From NCBI RefSeq assembly GCF_001687665.2, contig NZ_CP016543.2, positions 2,108,001 through 2,172,000 of the forward strand: a DNA stretch of 64,000 nucleotides, written 5' to 3'. This document shows, one piece after another, positions 43,101 to 52,280 of the stretch. A model generated the notes under the pieces. That model was given only the letters and a program-made list of their open reading frames with translations, was not told where the DNA came from and did no database searches. Position numbers and translations under genes: made by a program. How positions within the stretch are numbered: the stretch's first letter is position 1; every line of letters begins with the position of its first letter. The DNA is from Planococcus donghaensis (GTDB lineage: Bacteria; Bacillota; Bacilli; Bacillales_A; Planococcaceae).

Positions 43101-43128
43101 AAAAAACCTCACGTGATGTGAGGTTTTA
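43101..43128 (-). terminator. Intrinsic terminator after yggT
   Basis: Minus strand stem AACCTCAC / GTGAGGTT with a 5-base loop and TTTTTTT tail, 3 bp past the yggT stop. ylmH follows 61 bp later, so it needs read-through or its own promoter, which I could not identify. Confidence 0.82.
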
Positions 43129-43130
43129 GA

Positions 43131-43394
43131 TTAAACAAAGAAATTATATAAGACAATAATCCCTTGGCTTGCTAAGTTCAAAGTGAAAATTGCAACAATC
43201 GGTGAAATATCTATCATGCCGATTGGCGGAATAAAGCGTCTGAAAATGTCCAAATAAGGATCAGTGATTTTTGAAATCATTTGTCCAAAACTAGATTCTT
43301 TAATGCTCGGTACCCAGCTCATGAATACACTAACAATGAGAATATAGAAGTAGATGTTAATTGCTGAAAGTATCAAATTTAATATAACTGACAT
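43131..43394 (-). CDS. ylmG: YggT family membrane protein (YlmG)
   Basis: 87-residue protein with two membrane segments (~5-25 and ~63-82) flanking the conserved MSWVPSIKES..DPYLDIFRRFIPPIGMIDISPIV region of the YggT family. Exact role is unknown; the family is linked to division or osmotic shock tolerance. Located directly after sepF. Confidence 0.92.
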   Translation of the reverse strand: MSVILNLILSAINIYFYILIVSVFMSWVPSIKESSFGQMISKITDPYLDIFRRFIPPIGMIDISPIVAIFTLNLASQGIIVLYNFFV

Positions 43395-43414
43395 ACTGTT
43401 TTATGGCACCCCTC

Positions 43415-43900
43415 TTATTGTTGCTCGTCGTAATAATAATCTGAAATGGCGCCATCCACTTCTACAGTGTCTGGTACGCATAAGAAAATATCCGTTCCAA
43501 TGCGTTGAATGTCTCCACCAAGAGCGTAAACTGTTCCGCTTAAAAAGTCGATGATCCGCAGACCTTGATCTTTTTCAATACGTTGAAGGTTCACAACTAC
43601 GGCTTGCTTATTTTTTAGGCTTTCTGCGATATCTTGTGCTTCAGCATAAACTCTCGGTTCTGCCAAGCTTACTTTTGAAGCTTTTGAAGCTCCTTGCATA
43701 CTGACTAAATTAGACACATTGGTCTCCTCCACTTTCTGGCGCCGTTCTTTCGGTGCTTTTTTCGGCTCTTGCATAACAGCAGGTTTTTCATAACGCGGAG
43801 CTGGTTTTTGTTGTTTTATAGGTTGCTCACGCACTTGTTCTTCTTCATCATACTCATCTAAATAAAAGAAATTTTTAAATTTATCTTTCACGCCCATCAT
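43415..43900 (-). CDS. sepF: Cell division protein SepF
   Basis: Membrane-binding protein that bundles and anchors FtsZ. 161 residues: short amphipathic N-terminal membrane anchor (MMGVKDKFKNFFYLDEYDEE), a charged proline-containing linker (~25-70), and the C-terminal ring-forming domain (VSLAEPRVYAEAQDIAESL ... GTVYALGGDIQRIGTDIFL). Overlaps ylmE by 4 bp. Confidence 0.95.
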   Translation of the reverse strand: MMGVKDKFKNFFYLDEYDEEEQVREQPIKQQKPAPRYEKPAVMQEPKKAPKERRQKVEETNVSNLVSMQGASKASKVSLAEPRVYAEAQDIAESLKNKQAVVVNLQRIEKDQGLRIIDFLSGTVYALGGDIQRIGTDIFLCVPDTVEVDGAISDYYYDEQQ

Positions 43901-44565
43901 CCTGCCTCACTTTCTGCCCCAACCAATGCTGTACCAATTCGGACAAAACTAGCTCCTTCTTGAGCAGCAATTAAGTAATCGTTAGACATGCCCATAGAGC
44001 ATTCTGTGCATGGTGCATGTGCCCAGTTTTTCTCAGACACTTGAAGTTGGAGTGATTTTAATCCTTTAAATGCTTTACGGATTACACTTTCATCGGTTGT
44101 ATTTGGTGCCATTGTCATCAATCCGACCACTCTGATGTTGTTATAAGCTTCTAGTGATTGGATAAAGTCTAACGTATCTTCAGGTTCAACACCACTTTTA
44201 GACTCTTCTCCCGACACATTTACTTGGACAAAACAGTTTATAGGCCGAGTAGCACGTTTTTGAATTTCTTTGGCCAAACTTAACCGGTCTAATGAATGTA
44301 AATAATCAATTTCATTAATTACGTCTTTTACTTTTCTTGTTTGTAAATTGCCGATATAGTGCCAAGACACATTTTCGTCAATTGCCTCAAGTTTTTTTGA
44401 TAATCCTTCTGGACGGTTTTCCCCCAGATGAATAACCCCTGCTTGAATCGCTTCTTTTGTGCGTTCTACATCAACTTGTTTGGTTACAGCGATAATTTGA
44501 ATCGTGTCATTTACAGCGGCTAGCTGCTTAGTAATCTCATCAAATATAGGTTTAATCGGTTTCAT
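43897..44565 (-). CDS. ylmE: PLP homeostasis protein, YggS/YlmE family
   Basis: PLP-binding protein of the alanine-racemase-like barrel, without a known catalytic reaction, that balances pyridoxal phosphate. 222 residues with IQIIAVTKQVDVERT (PLP lysine at ~28), LGENRPEGLSKKLE, WHYIGNLQTRKVK, LMTMAPNT and the phosphate-binding CSMGMSNDYLIA and VRIGTALVG. It heads the ylmE-sepF-yggT unit. In B. subtilis ylmD precedes it; ylmD is absent here. Confidence 0.94.
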   Translation of the reverse strand: MKPIKPIFDEITKQLAAVNDTIQIIAVTKQVDVERTKEAIQAGVIHLGENRPEGLSKKLEAIDENVSWHYIGNLQTRKVKDVINEIDYLHSLDRLSLAKEIQKRATRPINCFVQVNVSGEESKSGVEPEDTLDFIQSLEAYNNIRVVGLMTMAPNTTDESVIRKAFKGLKSLQLQVSEKNWAHAPCTECSMGMSNDYLIAAQEGASFVRIGTALVGAESEAG

Positions 44566-44598
44566 CTAGTCACAACTTTTCTTATAGAAGTCCAATTT

Positions 44599-44627
44599 AT
44601 TGTACCAAGTTTTAGTCGATTTATCAA
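44599..44627 (-). promoter_or_regulatory. Sigma-A promoter of ylmE-sepF-ylmG
   Basis: Minus strand -35 TTGATA (44627-44622), 17 bp spacer, -10 TACAAT (44604-44599), 33 bp before the ylmE start. Confidence 0.78.
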
Positions 44628-44641
44628 TTAAGCTCTTTCCC

Positions 44642-44674
44642 TAAAAAAAACAGCTGCCCAACCGGCAGCTGTTT
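44642..44674 (-). terminator. Intrinsic terminator of ftsZ
   Basis: Minus strand stem AACAGCTGCC / GGCAGCTGTT with a 5-base loop and TTTTTTTT tail, 4 bp after the ftsZ stop. Confidence 0.93.
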
Positions 44675-44677
44675 GGA

Positions 44678-45871
44678 TTAACGTCTCTTTTGACGATTGC
44701 GTAAGAAAGTCGGAATGTCTAATGCATCGTCATTATGTTTTTCTTGTCTTTGTGGCTCTTGGTTGTAATAAGGTGCTTGTTCTTCACGGCGTTGCTCATC
44801 GCGACGTTGATCTTCACGACGTGCATCACGGATGGATGGCGCAGGAGACTGTTGTTGAATCGACTGCACGCGGCTTGAATTCAATCCAGATCCTCTAGGT
44901 GTTCTTGGTTGAAGCTGTTCTTCATTAAAACCAGTCGCGATAACTGTCACGATAATTTCATCTTTTAAGTTATCGTTAATAACAGAACCGAAAATCATGT
45001 TAACTTCTTCGTCAGAAGCCGATGCTACAATGTCAGCAGCTTCTTGAACTTCATAAAGGCTAAGGTTAGATCCACCTGTGATGTTCATTAAGACCCCTTT
45101 AGCACCGTCAACAGAAACTTCAAGCAATGGACTTGAAACAGCTTTTTTAGCCGCTTCAGATGCACGATTTTCTCCTGAAGATACCCCGATTCCCATTAAA
45201 GCAGAACCTTTGTTAGACATAATCGTTTTAACATCGGCAAAATCCAAGTTGATCAATCCAGGAACGGCGATCAAATCAGAGATACCTGATACACCTTGGC
45301 GTAAAACATTATCCGCTTCACGGAATGCTTCAAGCATAGGCGTGTTTTTGTCAACAATTTCAAGCAAACGATCGTTTGGAATAACAATCAATGTATCAAC
45401 TGATTCTTTCATAGTAGCGATACCACCGATTGCTTGTGTTGAACGTTTACGACCTTCAAAAGTAAATGGACGCGTTACAACACCAACAGTCAATGCACCA
45501 AGTTCTTTAGCAATGCCAGCAATAACAGGTGCTGCACCAGTACCTGTACCGCCACCCATTCCTGCAGTTACGAATACCATATCGGCTCCGCGCAAAGCTT
45601 CTTCGATTTGTTCTTTGCTTTCTTCTGCTGCTTTTTTACCAACATCAGGGTTAGCACCGGCACCAAGACCGCGTGTTAATTTACCACCGATTTGAAGGCG
45701 CACTTCTGCTTTAGATAAGTTTAAAGCTTGTGCATCTGTATTTACTGCTATAAATTCTACACCTTGTACTCCGTGTTCGATCATACGGTTTACGGCGTTG
45801 TTACCACCGCCACCTACCCCAATAACTTTAATTACGGCCAGTGCATCAATATTTGTATCAAATTCCAACAT
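44678..45871 (-). CDS. ftsZ: Cell division GTPase FtsZ
   Basis: Tubulin-like GTPase forming the division ring. 397 residues: GTPase domain with [17 protein letters not shown] (~14-30), tubulin signature [13 protein letters not shown] (~105-117) and T7 loop in [14 protein letters not shown]; then a disordered linker (~318-380) unusually rich in Arg, Glu and Gln in short repeats; and the conserved C-terminal peptide [13 protein letters not shown] that contacts FtsA and SepF. Last gene of the dcw cluster. Confidence 0.97.
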   Translation of the reverse strand: MLEFDTNIDALAVIKVIGVGGGGNNAVNRMIEHGVQGVEFIAVNTDAQALNLSKAEVRLQIGGKLTRGLGAGANPDVGKKAAEESKEQIEEALRGADMVFVTAGMGGGTGTGAAPVIAGIAKELGALTVGVVTRPFTFEGRKRSTQAIGGIATMKESVDTLIVIPNDRLLEIVDKNTPMLEAFREADNVLRQGVSGISDLIAVPGLINLDFADVKTIMSNKGSALMGIGVSSGENRASEAAKKAVSSPLLEVSVDGAKGVLMNITGGSNLSLYEVQEAADIVASASDEEVNMIFGSVINDNLKDEIIVTVIATGFNEEQLQPRTPRGSGLNSSRVQSIQQQSPAPSIRDARREDQRRDEQRREEQAPYYNQEPQRQEKHNDDALDIPTFLRNRQKRR

Positions 45872-45930
45872 TCTTTTTCCTCCTAAGATTGCTTAGCTTT
45901 TATAGTTGCAAGCTAGATGCAACATTGATT

Positions 45931-47214
45931 TTATTCAAAGAATCGATCAAACATCTTTTTGGCTTTTGTTACGACACCTTCTGAATTTTGCTTTGGCTGC
46001 TTCGGCTTTTTAGGTTGTTGCACTTCTTGATGCTCAACTTTTGCAGCGCCCGCTACAGCTCCACCATTTCCAATACGGCCATAAAAGACATCTTCCATAT
46101 AAGCATATTGAATTAAGCCAACTGCTGTCGTGTATTGTGGTTCACGAACGCCAATAAATTCTGGTGTAAATAGACGAACGCGAGTTTGCAGAATATTGCG
46201 TGCAAGTTCTGGCAATCCATCCAATTTAGCCATGCCGCCTGTTAAAACGACTCCTCCTGGCAAGTCTTGAACGCCCAAGCGATAAAACTCATCTAAAATC
46301 AGTTCGAAAAGTTCTTCCAGGCGAACTCCGATTATTTCAGATATGTATTTTTGATTATATTGTTCTGTAGAATCAGATCCAATAACTGGTACTTCAAAAA
46401 CTTCATCTTCTGAAGCATCTTCGAAAAACGCATGACCATGTTCAAGTTTGATTTTTTCAGCTTGATCTGTCGGTGTCTTTAAAATAATGGACAAATCTTT
46501 TGTAACGTGGTCTCCTCCAACCGGTATTACGGAAGAAGCAGTCAAGTGGCCTTCTTGGAAGATGGAAATAGAAGTAGATCCTCCACCGATATCGATACAC
46601 GCTGTGCCATGATTTTTCTCATCTTCAGTTAATGCATAACTTCCTGCTGCAAGCGGCTGAACATAAATATCACGAATTTCAAGTCCTGCTCTTTCTACGC
46701 AGCGAAGTACGTTGTGCAATATTGTTTTTGAAGTTGTCACCATTGTACCATCCATTTCAAGGCGGATACCAATCATGCCTCGTGGATCTTTAATTTCACC
46801 AAGATGGTCCACAATGTATTGTTCAGGAATGATGTTTACGAGTTCTCTCTCTGGCGGAATCGACATAACTTGTGCCGCTTCTAATACTCGATCCAAGTCT
46901 TCATCAGTAATTTCACGATTCTCACTATTTACCGCTACAATTCCTTTAACAGGTTGTAACACGGCCTTATTTGCTGGAATTCCTAATACCACTTCGTGAA
47001 TCGATTTGCCGATCATTCGTTCTGCCTGATCGACAGCTTTTTTAATGGACTGCACCGTTGCATCTATGTCAACAATCGCACCTTTTTTAATTCCATTAGA
47101 TTTTACATTTCCGACACCGATTACGTTCAATGACTTGTTAGCCATTTCTCCGATTAAAACTTTAACGGATGACGAACCGATATCTAGACTTACATATAAT
47201 TCTGATTGACTCAA
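45931..47214 (-). CDS. ftsA: Cell division protein FtsA
   Basis: Actin-like membrane anchor for FtsZ. 427 residues starting at a TTG (47214-47212) with AAGGAGG upstream. Actin-fold nucleotide motifs: YVSLDIGSSSVKVLIGE at the N-terminus, CIDIGGGSTSISIF and GGVVLTGGMAKLDGL; a C-terminal low-complexity lysine/proline linker ends in an amphipathic membrane helix (VVTKAKKMFDRFFE). Separated from ftsZ by 59 bp. Confidence 0.96.
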   Translation of the reverse strand: MSQSELYVSLDIGSSSVKVLIGEMANKSLNVIGVGNVKSNGIKKGAIVDIDATVQSIKKAVDQAERMIGKSIHEVVLGIPANKAVLQPVKGIVAVNSENREITDEDLDRVLEAAQVMSIPPERELVNIIPEQYIVDHLGEIKDPRGMIGIRLEMDGTMVTTSKTILHNVLRCVERAGLEIRDIYVQPLAAGSYALTEDEKNHGTACIDIGGGSTSISIFQEGHLTASSVIPVGGDHVTKDLSIILKTPTDQAEKIKLEHGHAFFEDASEDEVFEVPVIGSDSTEQYNQKYISEIIGVRLEELFELILDEFYRLGVQDLPGGVVLTGGMAKLDGLPELARNILQTRVRLFTPEFIGVREPQYTTAVGLIQYAYMEDVFYGRIGNGGAVAGAAKVEHQEVQQPKKPKQPKQNSEGVVTKAKKMFDRFFE

Positions 47215-47249
47215 TTCGTGGCACCTCCTTATTAAACTGCTGTACTTAT

Positions 47250-47278
47250 ATTCTATTGCATATCGTGCACCTTGTCTA
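47250..47278 (-). promoter_or_regulatory. Probable sigma-A promoter of ftsA-ftsZ
   Basis: Minus strand -35 TAGACA (47278-47273), 17 bp spacer, -10 TAGAAT (47255-47250), 35 bp before the ftsA start. Confidence 0.65.
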
Positions 47279-47316
47279 AGAAAATCGCAAAACTTAAATA
47301 AATTTCCTTGAATTAT

Positions 47317-47679
47317 TCAAATTGTTTCTCTAACTTCTTTTTTTTCCGCCCATTTCGCTAAAATAATGCGTCGAATTACGGCTATATTTTGAAATAGTCG
47401 AACACCGAATGCGAAAATTGCCGCTAAGTACAAATCCACGCCCAAGTGAACGCCGAGAAAAGCAAGCCCAGCTGCTAGTGCAATATTGAAAAAGAATCCT
47501 GACACAAATACTTTATCGTCATACACTTGTTGTAAATGAGCACGTATTCCACCAAAAAGTGTATCAAGAGATGCCAATACGGCTATGGATAAGTAATTGG
47601 CATATTCTGGAGGGATTTGCATATCCGTCAGAAGACCAAGCGAAATACCGAGTAATAAACCTAAAATGGATAGCCACAT
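47317..47679 (-). CDS. sbp: Small basic protein Sbp (DUF1290)
   Basis: 120-residue membrane protein with about three to four hydrophobic segments and the conserved LDTLFGGIRAHLQQVYDDKVFVSGFF stretch of the DUF1290 family. Function unknown. Positioned between the ylxX and ftsA genes as in B. subtilis, 2 bp after ylxX. Confidence 0.9.
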   Translation of the reverse strand: MWLSILGLLLGISLGLLTDMQIPPEYANYLSIAVLASLDTLFGGIRAHLQQVYDDKVFVSGFFFNIALAAGLAFLGVHLGVDLYLAAIFAFGVRLFQNIAVIRRIILAKWAEKKEVRETI

Positions 47680-47681
47680 CG

Positions 47682-48398
47682 CTATTCCCCCTCTATTGCC
47701 TGTAAATATTTGGTGTCTATCGTACCATCATATGCTTGGATCACCATATCACTTTGAGGCGCTGAAACTGTCAGTGACATATTATCGATATAAAAGTCAT
47801 CTAAAATACGTGACGCCAATATATGATTATACAGCTTTTCCGAGTCTTTCATCGACTTAGAAATAATTTTTATAGAAAACGGTGGCGTTTCAACCGGTTT
47901 TCCATTTACCGACGTTTCTCCGTTAATGTCTCGTATAGAAGTCGTATTAATAATTCGCTTACCGTCTATTGATACATAAAGAGCGTCGTAGCGGTTGATT
48001 TCATTGACAAGCCGAATAAGCAAATCTGGTGAAATCCCTTCGATTTCTAATCCTAACGCAACCGCTTCCATCGAAGGCTCAACAAAAACTTCGATTCCAG
48101 GACCTGTCGTTTCAGTTAAACCAACCGCATTTCGTAATTCACCCGCGGTTTCTCGTAGCGCTTGTTCAGGACTTTCATCTGCCGCGGCATCGTATTTGTT
48201 TAAAGTTTCATCCAGAGTACCTATTTCAGATAACAATTGTGAGTGCATCTTTTTTTCTCTAGATAACTCTTGTCTTACTTCCCATACATCTCGTGTATCG
48301 CGTCTGTCAGGTTCGTTGATTGTGTTGTATTGTACAGCGGTCATTAACCCAATTAAAAACATAATCGCCGTAAATCGAGTAAAAATCTTCTTCTTCAC
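47682..48398 (-). CDS. ylxX: DUF881 family protein YlxX
   Basis: 238 residues starting at a GTG (48398) after AAGGAGG. One N-terminal membrane segment (~9-25), a coiled-coil stretch (~40-70), then the extracellular DUF881 domain with TGPGIEVFVEPS, LLIRLVNEINRYDALYVSIDGKRI and a conserved INTTSIRDIN. Function unknown. Paralogue of the gene just upstream; both lie between divIB and ftsA. Confidence 0.9.
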   Translation of the reverse strand: MKKKIFTRFTAIMFLIGLMTAVQYNTINEPDRRDTRDVWEVRQELSREKKMHSQLLSEIGTLDETLNKYDAAADESPEQALRETAGELRNAVGLTETTGPGIEVFVEPSMEAVALGLEIEGISPDLLIRLVNEINRYDALYVSIDGKRIINTTSIRDINGETSVNGKPVETPPFSIKIISKSMKDSEKLYNHILASRILDDFYIDNMSLTVSAPQSDMVIQAYDGTIDTKYLQAIEGE

Positions 48399-48414
48399 AA
48401 AATTTCCTCCTTAC

Positions 48415-49140
48415 TCATGATTCCGTAAGTAAAGCAGGCATTTTAATGATTAACCCCTCGTCCAATGTAACGATAATATTGTCATTAACTAATTGATCCA
48501 TAATTCCGCCAGATAATCTCATGGACGAAGACAATACTTCCGGTTCCCCAATTGCTTCAATGACAAAAGGAGCTGGATATTGCACGCCATCCACCGTTAT
48601 AACAGGTCCGGTACAAACAATATAAGAATTGCCATGAATGCGCTGACCGTTAATAGAGATTGCTTCTGCACCTGAAATATACAATTCGTTAATCACTTGA
48701 AAAACATGACTCTCATGAACAATATAATCATTTGGGTTCACTGAGTTAGGATTGTAATCACCATCTTGCAGCGTTACTTTTAAGCCGTTTCCTTGAACCG
48801 GCACGAGACCAAGATATCTTCGGAGTTCTTCTGCTTCTTTCGCATATTCCGTATAGCGGTTTTCTCCGTCCGCAAAGGATTTTTCATACTCCTGAACTTC
48901 ACTTTGCTTTTCTTGCAACTCATCACGTAAAGCTTTATTGCGCTCTTGCTGGTTGATTAGCTCTTTTCGGTACCGTTCTTCTTGTTCAAAAAAGGCCCCA
49001 CCTGTATAGCCTTCCGACTCTTTATTAGTGTTAGATAGACTATAGGAATAGGCCATAATAAATCCGAGAACTAAAAATACCAATGAAAAAACAATTGATT
49101 TGCTGAAATTTTTGCGATTATTCCTCTTCGGCGTTTTCAT
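48415..49140 (-). CDS. ylxW: DUF881 family protein YlxW
   Basis: 241 residues from the ATG at 49140 (GAGGAGG nine bases upstream). N-terminal basic segment, one membrane helix (~18-37), coiled coil (~55-110), and the DUF881 domain (NGLKVTLQDGDYNP; HVFQVINELYISGAEAISINGQRI). Function unknown. The start lies inside the 3' end of divIB (23 bp overlap), indicating coupled translation. A longer frame to 49212 lies within divIB and is rejected. Confidence 0.9.
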   Translation of the reverse strand: MKTPKRNNRKNFSKSIVFSLVFLVLGFIMAYSYSLSNTNKESEGYTGGAFFEQEERYRKELINQQERNKALRDELQEKQSEVQEYEKSFADGENRYTEYAKEAEELRRYLGLVPVQGNGLKVTLQDGDYNPNSVNPNDYIVHESHVFQVINELYISGAEAISINGQRIHGNSYIVCTGPVITVDGVQYPAPFVIEAIGEPEVLSSSMRLSGGIMDQLVNDNIIVTLDEGLIIKMPALLTES

Positions 49141-49903
49141 CTTCTGAAACCTCCTCTGCAAAACCATAAGCATCTGCATAAGAGCGGAAATAAATTCCGA
49201 CTTCCATATCAATTACGCCTTTTTGATCTTCTTCTAATTGTGAGATAACAGATGGATAATAATTAATTTTCTCAGCCAATGTGCTTAGTATTCCATGAAT
49301 TTCGTTTCCATCATTCATGTACAATGTAACAAAATCCGCATCTTTTTCTTTGGAATCTAAAATAATTTGTGATATCAATTGCAATACTTCGGGATTAATA
49401 TCCGCTAATTGATCGATTAATTTCTCTCTTTTTTTCTCGTCATCAAAATTCGAGTAAATTGGACCATCGATAATCGTAACTGGCTGTTTAAGTGCCAGAT
49501 TATTGGATAAGACTATTTGATAGCTGTTGCCCCGGTCTAAATATCCCATTTGAACATATTCTTTCAAATCAATTTTCACACCGGTCAACCAATTTCTTTT
49601 GACCGATGCTTTCTCTACCCATTCCAACTTTTCTAGTTGTTGCGCAACAGCTCGTGTATCGAAAGACCACATTGAATCTCCGACCGCTAATCCACTTGCT
49701 GCCTGATAGCTTTTCTGATTAAAAAGAACAGCACCTTCTATAGTGATGGTCTGGATTTCACTGTACTTCGACTGGCTGTATAAAAGTACGGCAAGCAAAG
49801 TGAGAAAAATGAGCAACAGCGCCACGAACTTGCGATTGGTTCTTTTCTTCCGTCGATCGCGGAGCGATGGGATGCGTTCTTCGATGTCAATCACTTTGTC
49901 CAT
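49118..49903 (-). CDS. divIB: Cell division protein DivIB/FtsQ
   Basis: Bitopic division protein that works with FtsL and DivIC. 261 residues: basic cytoplasmic tail (PSLRDRRKKRTNRK), one membrane helix (~27-45), POTRA domain starting IQTITIEGAVLFNQKSY (~52-120), then a beta domain and an acidic tail (SEDENAEEE). Typical order after murD. Confidence 0.95.
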   Translation of the reverse strand: MDKVIDIEERIPSLRDRRKKRTNRKFVALLLIFLTLLAVLLYSQSKYSEIQTITIEGAVLFNQKSYQAASGLAVGDSMWSFDTRAVAQQLEKLEWVEKASVKRNWLTGVKIDLKEYVQMGYLDRGNSYQIVLSNNLALKQPVTIIDGPIYSNFDDEKKREKLIDQLADINPEVLQLISQIILDSKEKDADFVTLYMNDGNEIHGILSTLAEKINYYPSVISQLEEDQKGVIDMEVGIYFRSYADAYGFAEEVSEDENAEEE

Positions 49904-49922
49904 AATTGCTGCCCCTTATCTT

Positions 49923-51287
49923 TTAGTCGTTCGCTTCCGTCAATTGGTGGACGGCGGAAATAAAAGCATCTCCCCGGATCTCAAAACTATCGTACTGGTC
50001 CCAGCTTGCACACGCGGGTGACAATAAGATGGTATCTCCATCTGCTGACGCTTGAATCGCTTTTTGGACCGCATCATCCATTTTACCTGCTTGTATAATG
50101 GTCTGCACTCCGCTTTCTTCTGCAAATGTAGTAAATCGTTGTGCTGTCTCTCCAAAAGTCACCAATGCTTTGACGCGGTCCATAAACGGACGAATTTCGT
50201 CTAATGAATGATTACGCTCTAAGCCACCAGCCAATAAAATAATATTCTCTGGAAATGCCTCTAATGCACTTTTAGTAGCCAAAGCATTGGTGGCTTTTGA
50301 ATCGTTATAAAATTTACGACCTTGCCATTCTTTAATAAATTGAGAACGGTGCTTTACGCCTGTAAATGACGTAAGAACGCGAATAATTGTTTCTTCAGTT
50401 CCACCTTGAATTAAGGTTGCTGCAGTCGCAGCTAAAATGTTCTCTAAATTGTGTTGGCCCGCTAACATGATTTTCGAACGTTCAATTAGCTTCTCACCTT
50501 GCCAATACACATAGTTATCGTCTGCACTGACACTTTCTTCAGTACGTCCTTTCAATGTAAAAGGCACCAATTTCGCTTTGCATTTTTTTGCGTGCTCTAC
50601 TAGCAGTGGTTGATCAGCATTGTAAATAAAATAATCATCCGCTGTTTGGTTTGATGTGAGCTTCATTTTTGAAGCACGATAATCTTCAATTGATCCATGA
50701 TAATCCAAATGCGCTTCATAAATATTCGTAATAATGGCAATTGTTGGTCGGAATGCAACCGTTCCTTTTAATTGGAAAGAAGATAGTTCGGTTACGATGA
50801 CATTTTCGGGTTTTGCTTTTTCCGCAACGCCACTTGCCACTGTGCCGATATTTCCAGCGATTAACGGATTTTTATTGTCTTGGTTTAACATATGGAACAA
50901 CAACGTAGTTGTTGTTGTTTTACCATTCGAACCAGTGATTCCTATAAATGGTGCTTCACTGATCAAATAAGCCAACTCAATTTCGGTCCATACTGGAATT
51001 TTCTTTTGCATAGCAGATTGAATTAAAATATTTGTATAAGGAATACCCGGGTTTTTTACAACCAATTCAAATCCTTCTTCTAGAAGGTCTTCTGGATGTC
51101 TACCGCAAATAACGGTAACGCCCATATTTAATAATTCTTGAGCTTCCGGATTTTCTTCAAAAGGTTTGGAATCATTGACCGTTACAAACGCACCTAACTT
51201 ATTTAAAATTCGGGCCGCTGTAAATCCGCTTTTCGCTAATCCCAAAACCAAAACTTTCTTTTGATATAATTGTGGAACTTCTTTCAT
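49923..51287 (-). CDS. murD: UDP-N-acetylmuramoylalanine-D-glutamate ligase
   Basis: Adds D-glutamate to UDP-MurNAc-L-Ala in peptidoglycan synthesis. 454 residues: N-terminal substrate-binding domain (VLVLGLAKSGFTAARIL), central ATPase with ITGSNGKTTTTTLL, TELSSFQL and NIYEAHLDYHGS, and C-terminal ligase domain (FYNDSKATNALAT, LLSPACASWDQYDSFEIRG). Adjacent to mraY with no gap. Confidence 0.97.
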   Translation of the reverse strand: MKEVPQLYQKKVLVLGLAKSGFTAARILNKLGAFVTVNDSKPFEENPEAQELLNMGVTVICGRHPEDLLEEGFELVVKNPGIPYTNILIQSAMQKKIPVWTEIELAYLISEAPFIGITGSNGKTTTTTLLFHMLNQDNKNPLIAGNIGTVASGVAEKAKPENVIVTELSSFQLKGTVAFRPTIAIITNIYEAHLDYHGSIEDYRASKMKLTSNQTADDYFIYNADQPLLVEHAKKCKAKLVPFTLKGRTEESVSADDNYVYWQGEKLIERSKIMLAGQHNLENILAATAATLIQGGTEETIIRVLTSFTGVKHRSQFIKEWQGRKFYNDSKATNALATKSALEAFPENIILLAGGLERNHSLDEIRPFMDRVKALVTFGETAQRFTTFAEESGVQTIIQAGKMDDAVQKAIQASADGDTILLSPACASWDQYDSFEIRGDAFISAVHQLTEAND

Positions 51288-52256
51288 TTACATTACCTCC
51301 AAAAAGACGGCAATTGCCGCACTGATAAGACCGACTGACCAGAATACAATAACTACTTTCCATTCCGACCATCCGCTCAATTCAAAATGATGATGAATAG
51401 GACTCATTTTAAAAATTCGTTTTTGACGCAATTTAAAACTACCCACTTGTAAAATTACCGAAGCTGTTTCGAGAACGAACACAAGTCCGATTAATAGCAA
51501 TAATAATTCTTGCTTCAGCAAAATCGAAACCATTGCTAATGCGCCACCTAGTGCTAATGATCCTGTATCCCCCATGAAAACTTTTGCAGGGTATTTATTG
51601 AAAATCAAGAATCCTAACAAGCCCCCAGTTACGGAGAAAGTGAAAATTGCAATTGCCATTTCACCTTGATAAATGGCTAACACTCCAAATGCTGCATAAG
51701 CAATAGACGCCGTTCCTGCTACTAAACCATCGAGACCATCAGTTAAATTAACCGCGTTGGAAAATCCAACTAGCCAGAAGATGATAAAGAACACATATAG
51801 CCATGATAACTCAATGGAAATGTTTGTAAAGGGGATATCGACCCCTGTCTCGAAGTCACTACCACTTAACACAAAGAATGATACGACAGCGATAATGATT
51901 TGAGCGATTAACTTTTGTAAAGACGTTAACCCAAGATTTCTTTTTAATACTACTTTGATAAAGTCATCCAAAAAGCCAATCAATCCATAACCGAAAAGTA
52001 CCAAAAGTAAAATCCATACTTTAGCAGTTAATAATCCAGCGATAAAAGCAACTATTAACACCGTAATAATTATAGCGATTAAGAAAACAAGTCCTCCCAT
52101 AGTGGGAGTGCCTGTTTTCTTCATATGTGATTCAGGTCCTTCTTCTCGAATGCTTTGTCCAAATTTCATCCTTTTTAACAATGGGATAAATACCGGCATT
52201 AGGATAACCGTTAGTAACAAAGTGATTCCGAGGCTCATTAATGTAAAAATACTCAT
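51288..52256 (-). CDS. mraY: Phospho-N-acetylmuramoyl-pentapeptide transferase
   Basis: Membrane enzyme that makes lipid I. 322 residues, about ten membrane segments, with family motifs KKTGTPTMGGLVFL, FLDDFIKV (catalytic aspartate pair), NAVNLTDGLDGLVAG, FNKYPAKVFMGDTGSLALGG and MSPIHHHFE. Between pbp (24 bp) and murD. Confidence 0.97.
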   Translation of the reverse strand: MSIFTLMSLGITLLLTVILMPVFIPLLKRMKFGQSIREEGPESHMKKTGTPTMGGLVFLIAIIITVLIVAFIAGLLTAKVWILLLVLFGYGLIGFLDDFIKVVLKRNLGLTSLQKLIAQIIIAVVSFFVLSGSDFETGVDIPFTNISIELSWLYVFFIIFWLVGFSNAVNLTDGLDGLVAGTASIAYAAFGVLAIYQGEMAIAIFTFSVTGGLLGFLIFNKYPAKVFMGDTGSLALGGALAMVSILLKQELLLLLIGLVFVLETASVILQVGSFKLRQKRIFKMSPIHHHFELSGWSEWKVVIVFWSVGLISAAIAVFLEVM

Positions 52257-52280
52257 TTGTATACTCCTTTAAACACAAGA

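Noticed and set aside
45078..45695. 205-codon plus-strand open frame opposite ftsZ
   Set aside because: Antisense to a highly conserved gene, with serine/proline/threonine-rich composition typical of a mirrored coding frame, and no ribosome-binding site or family likeness.
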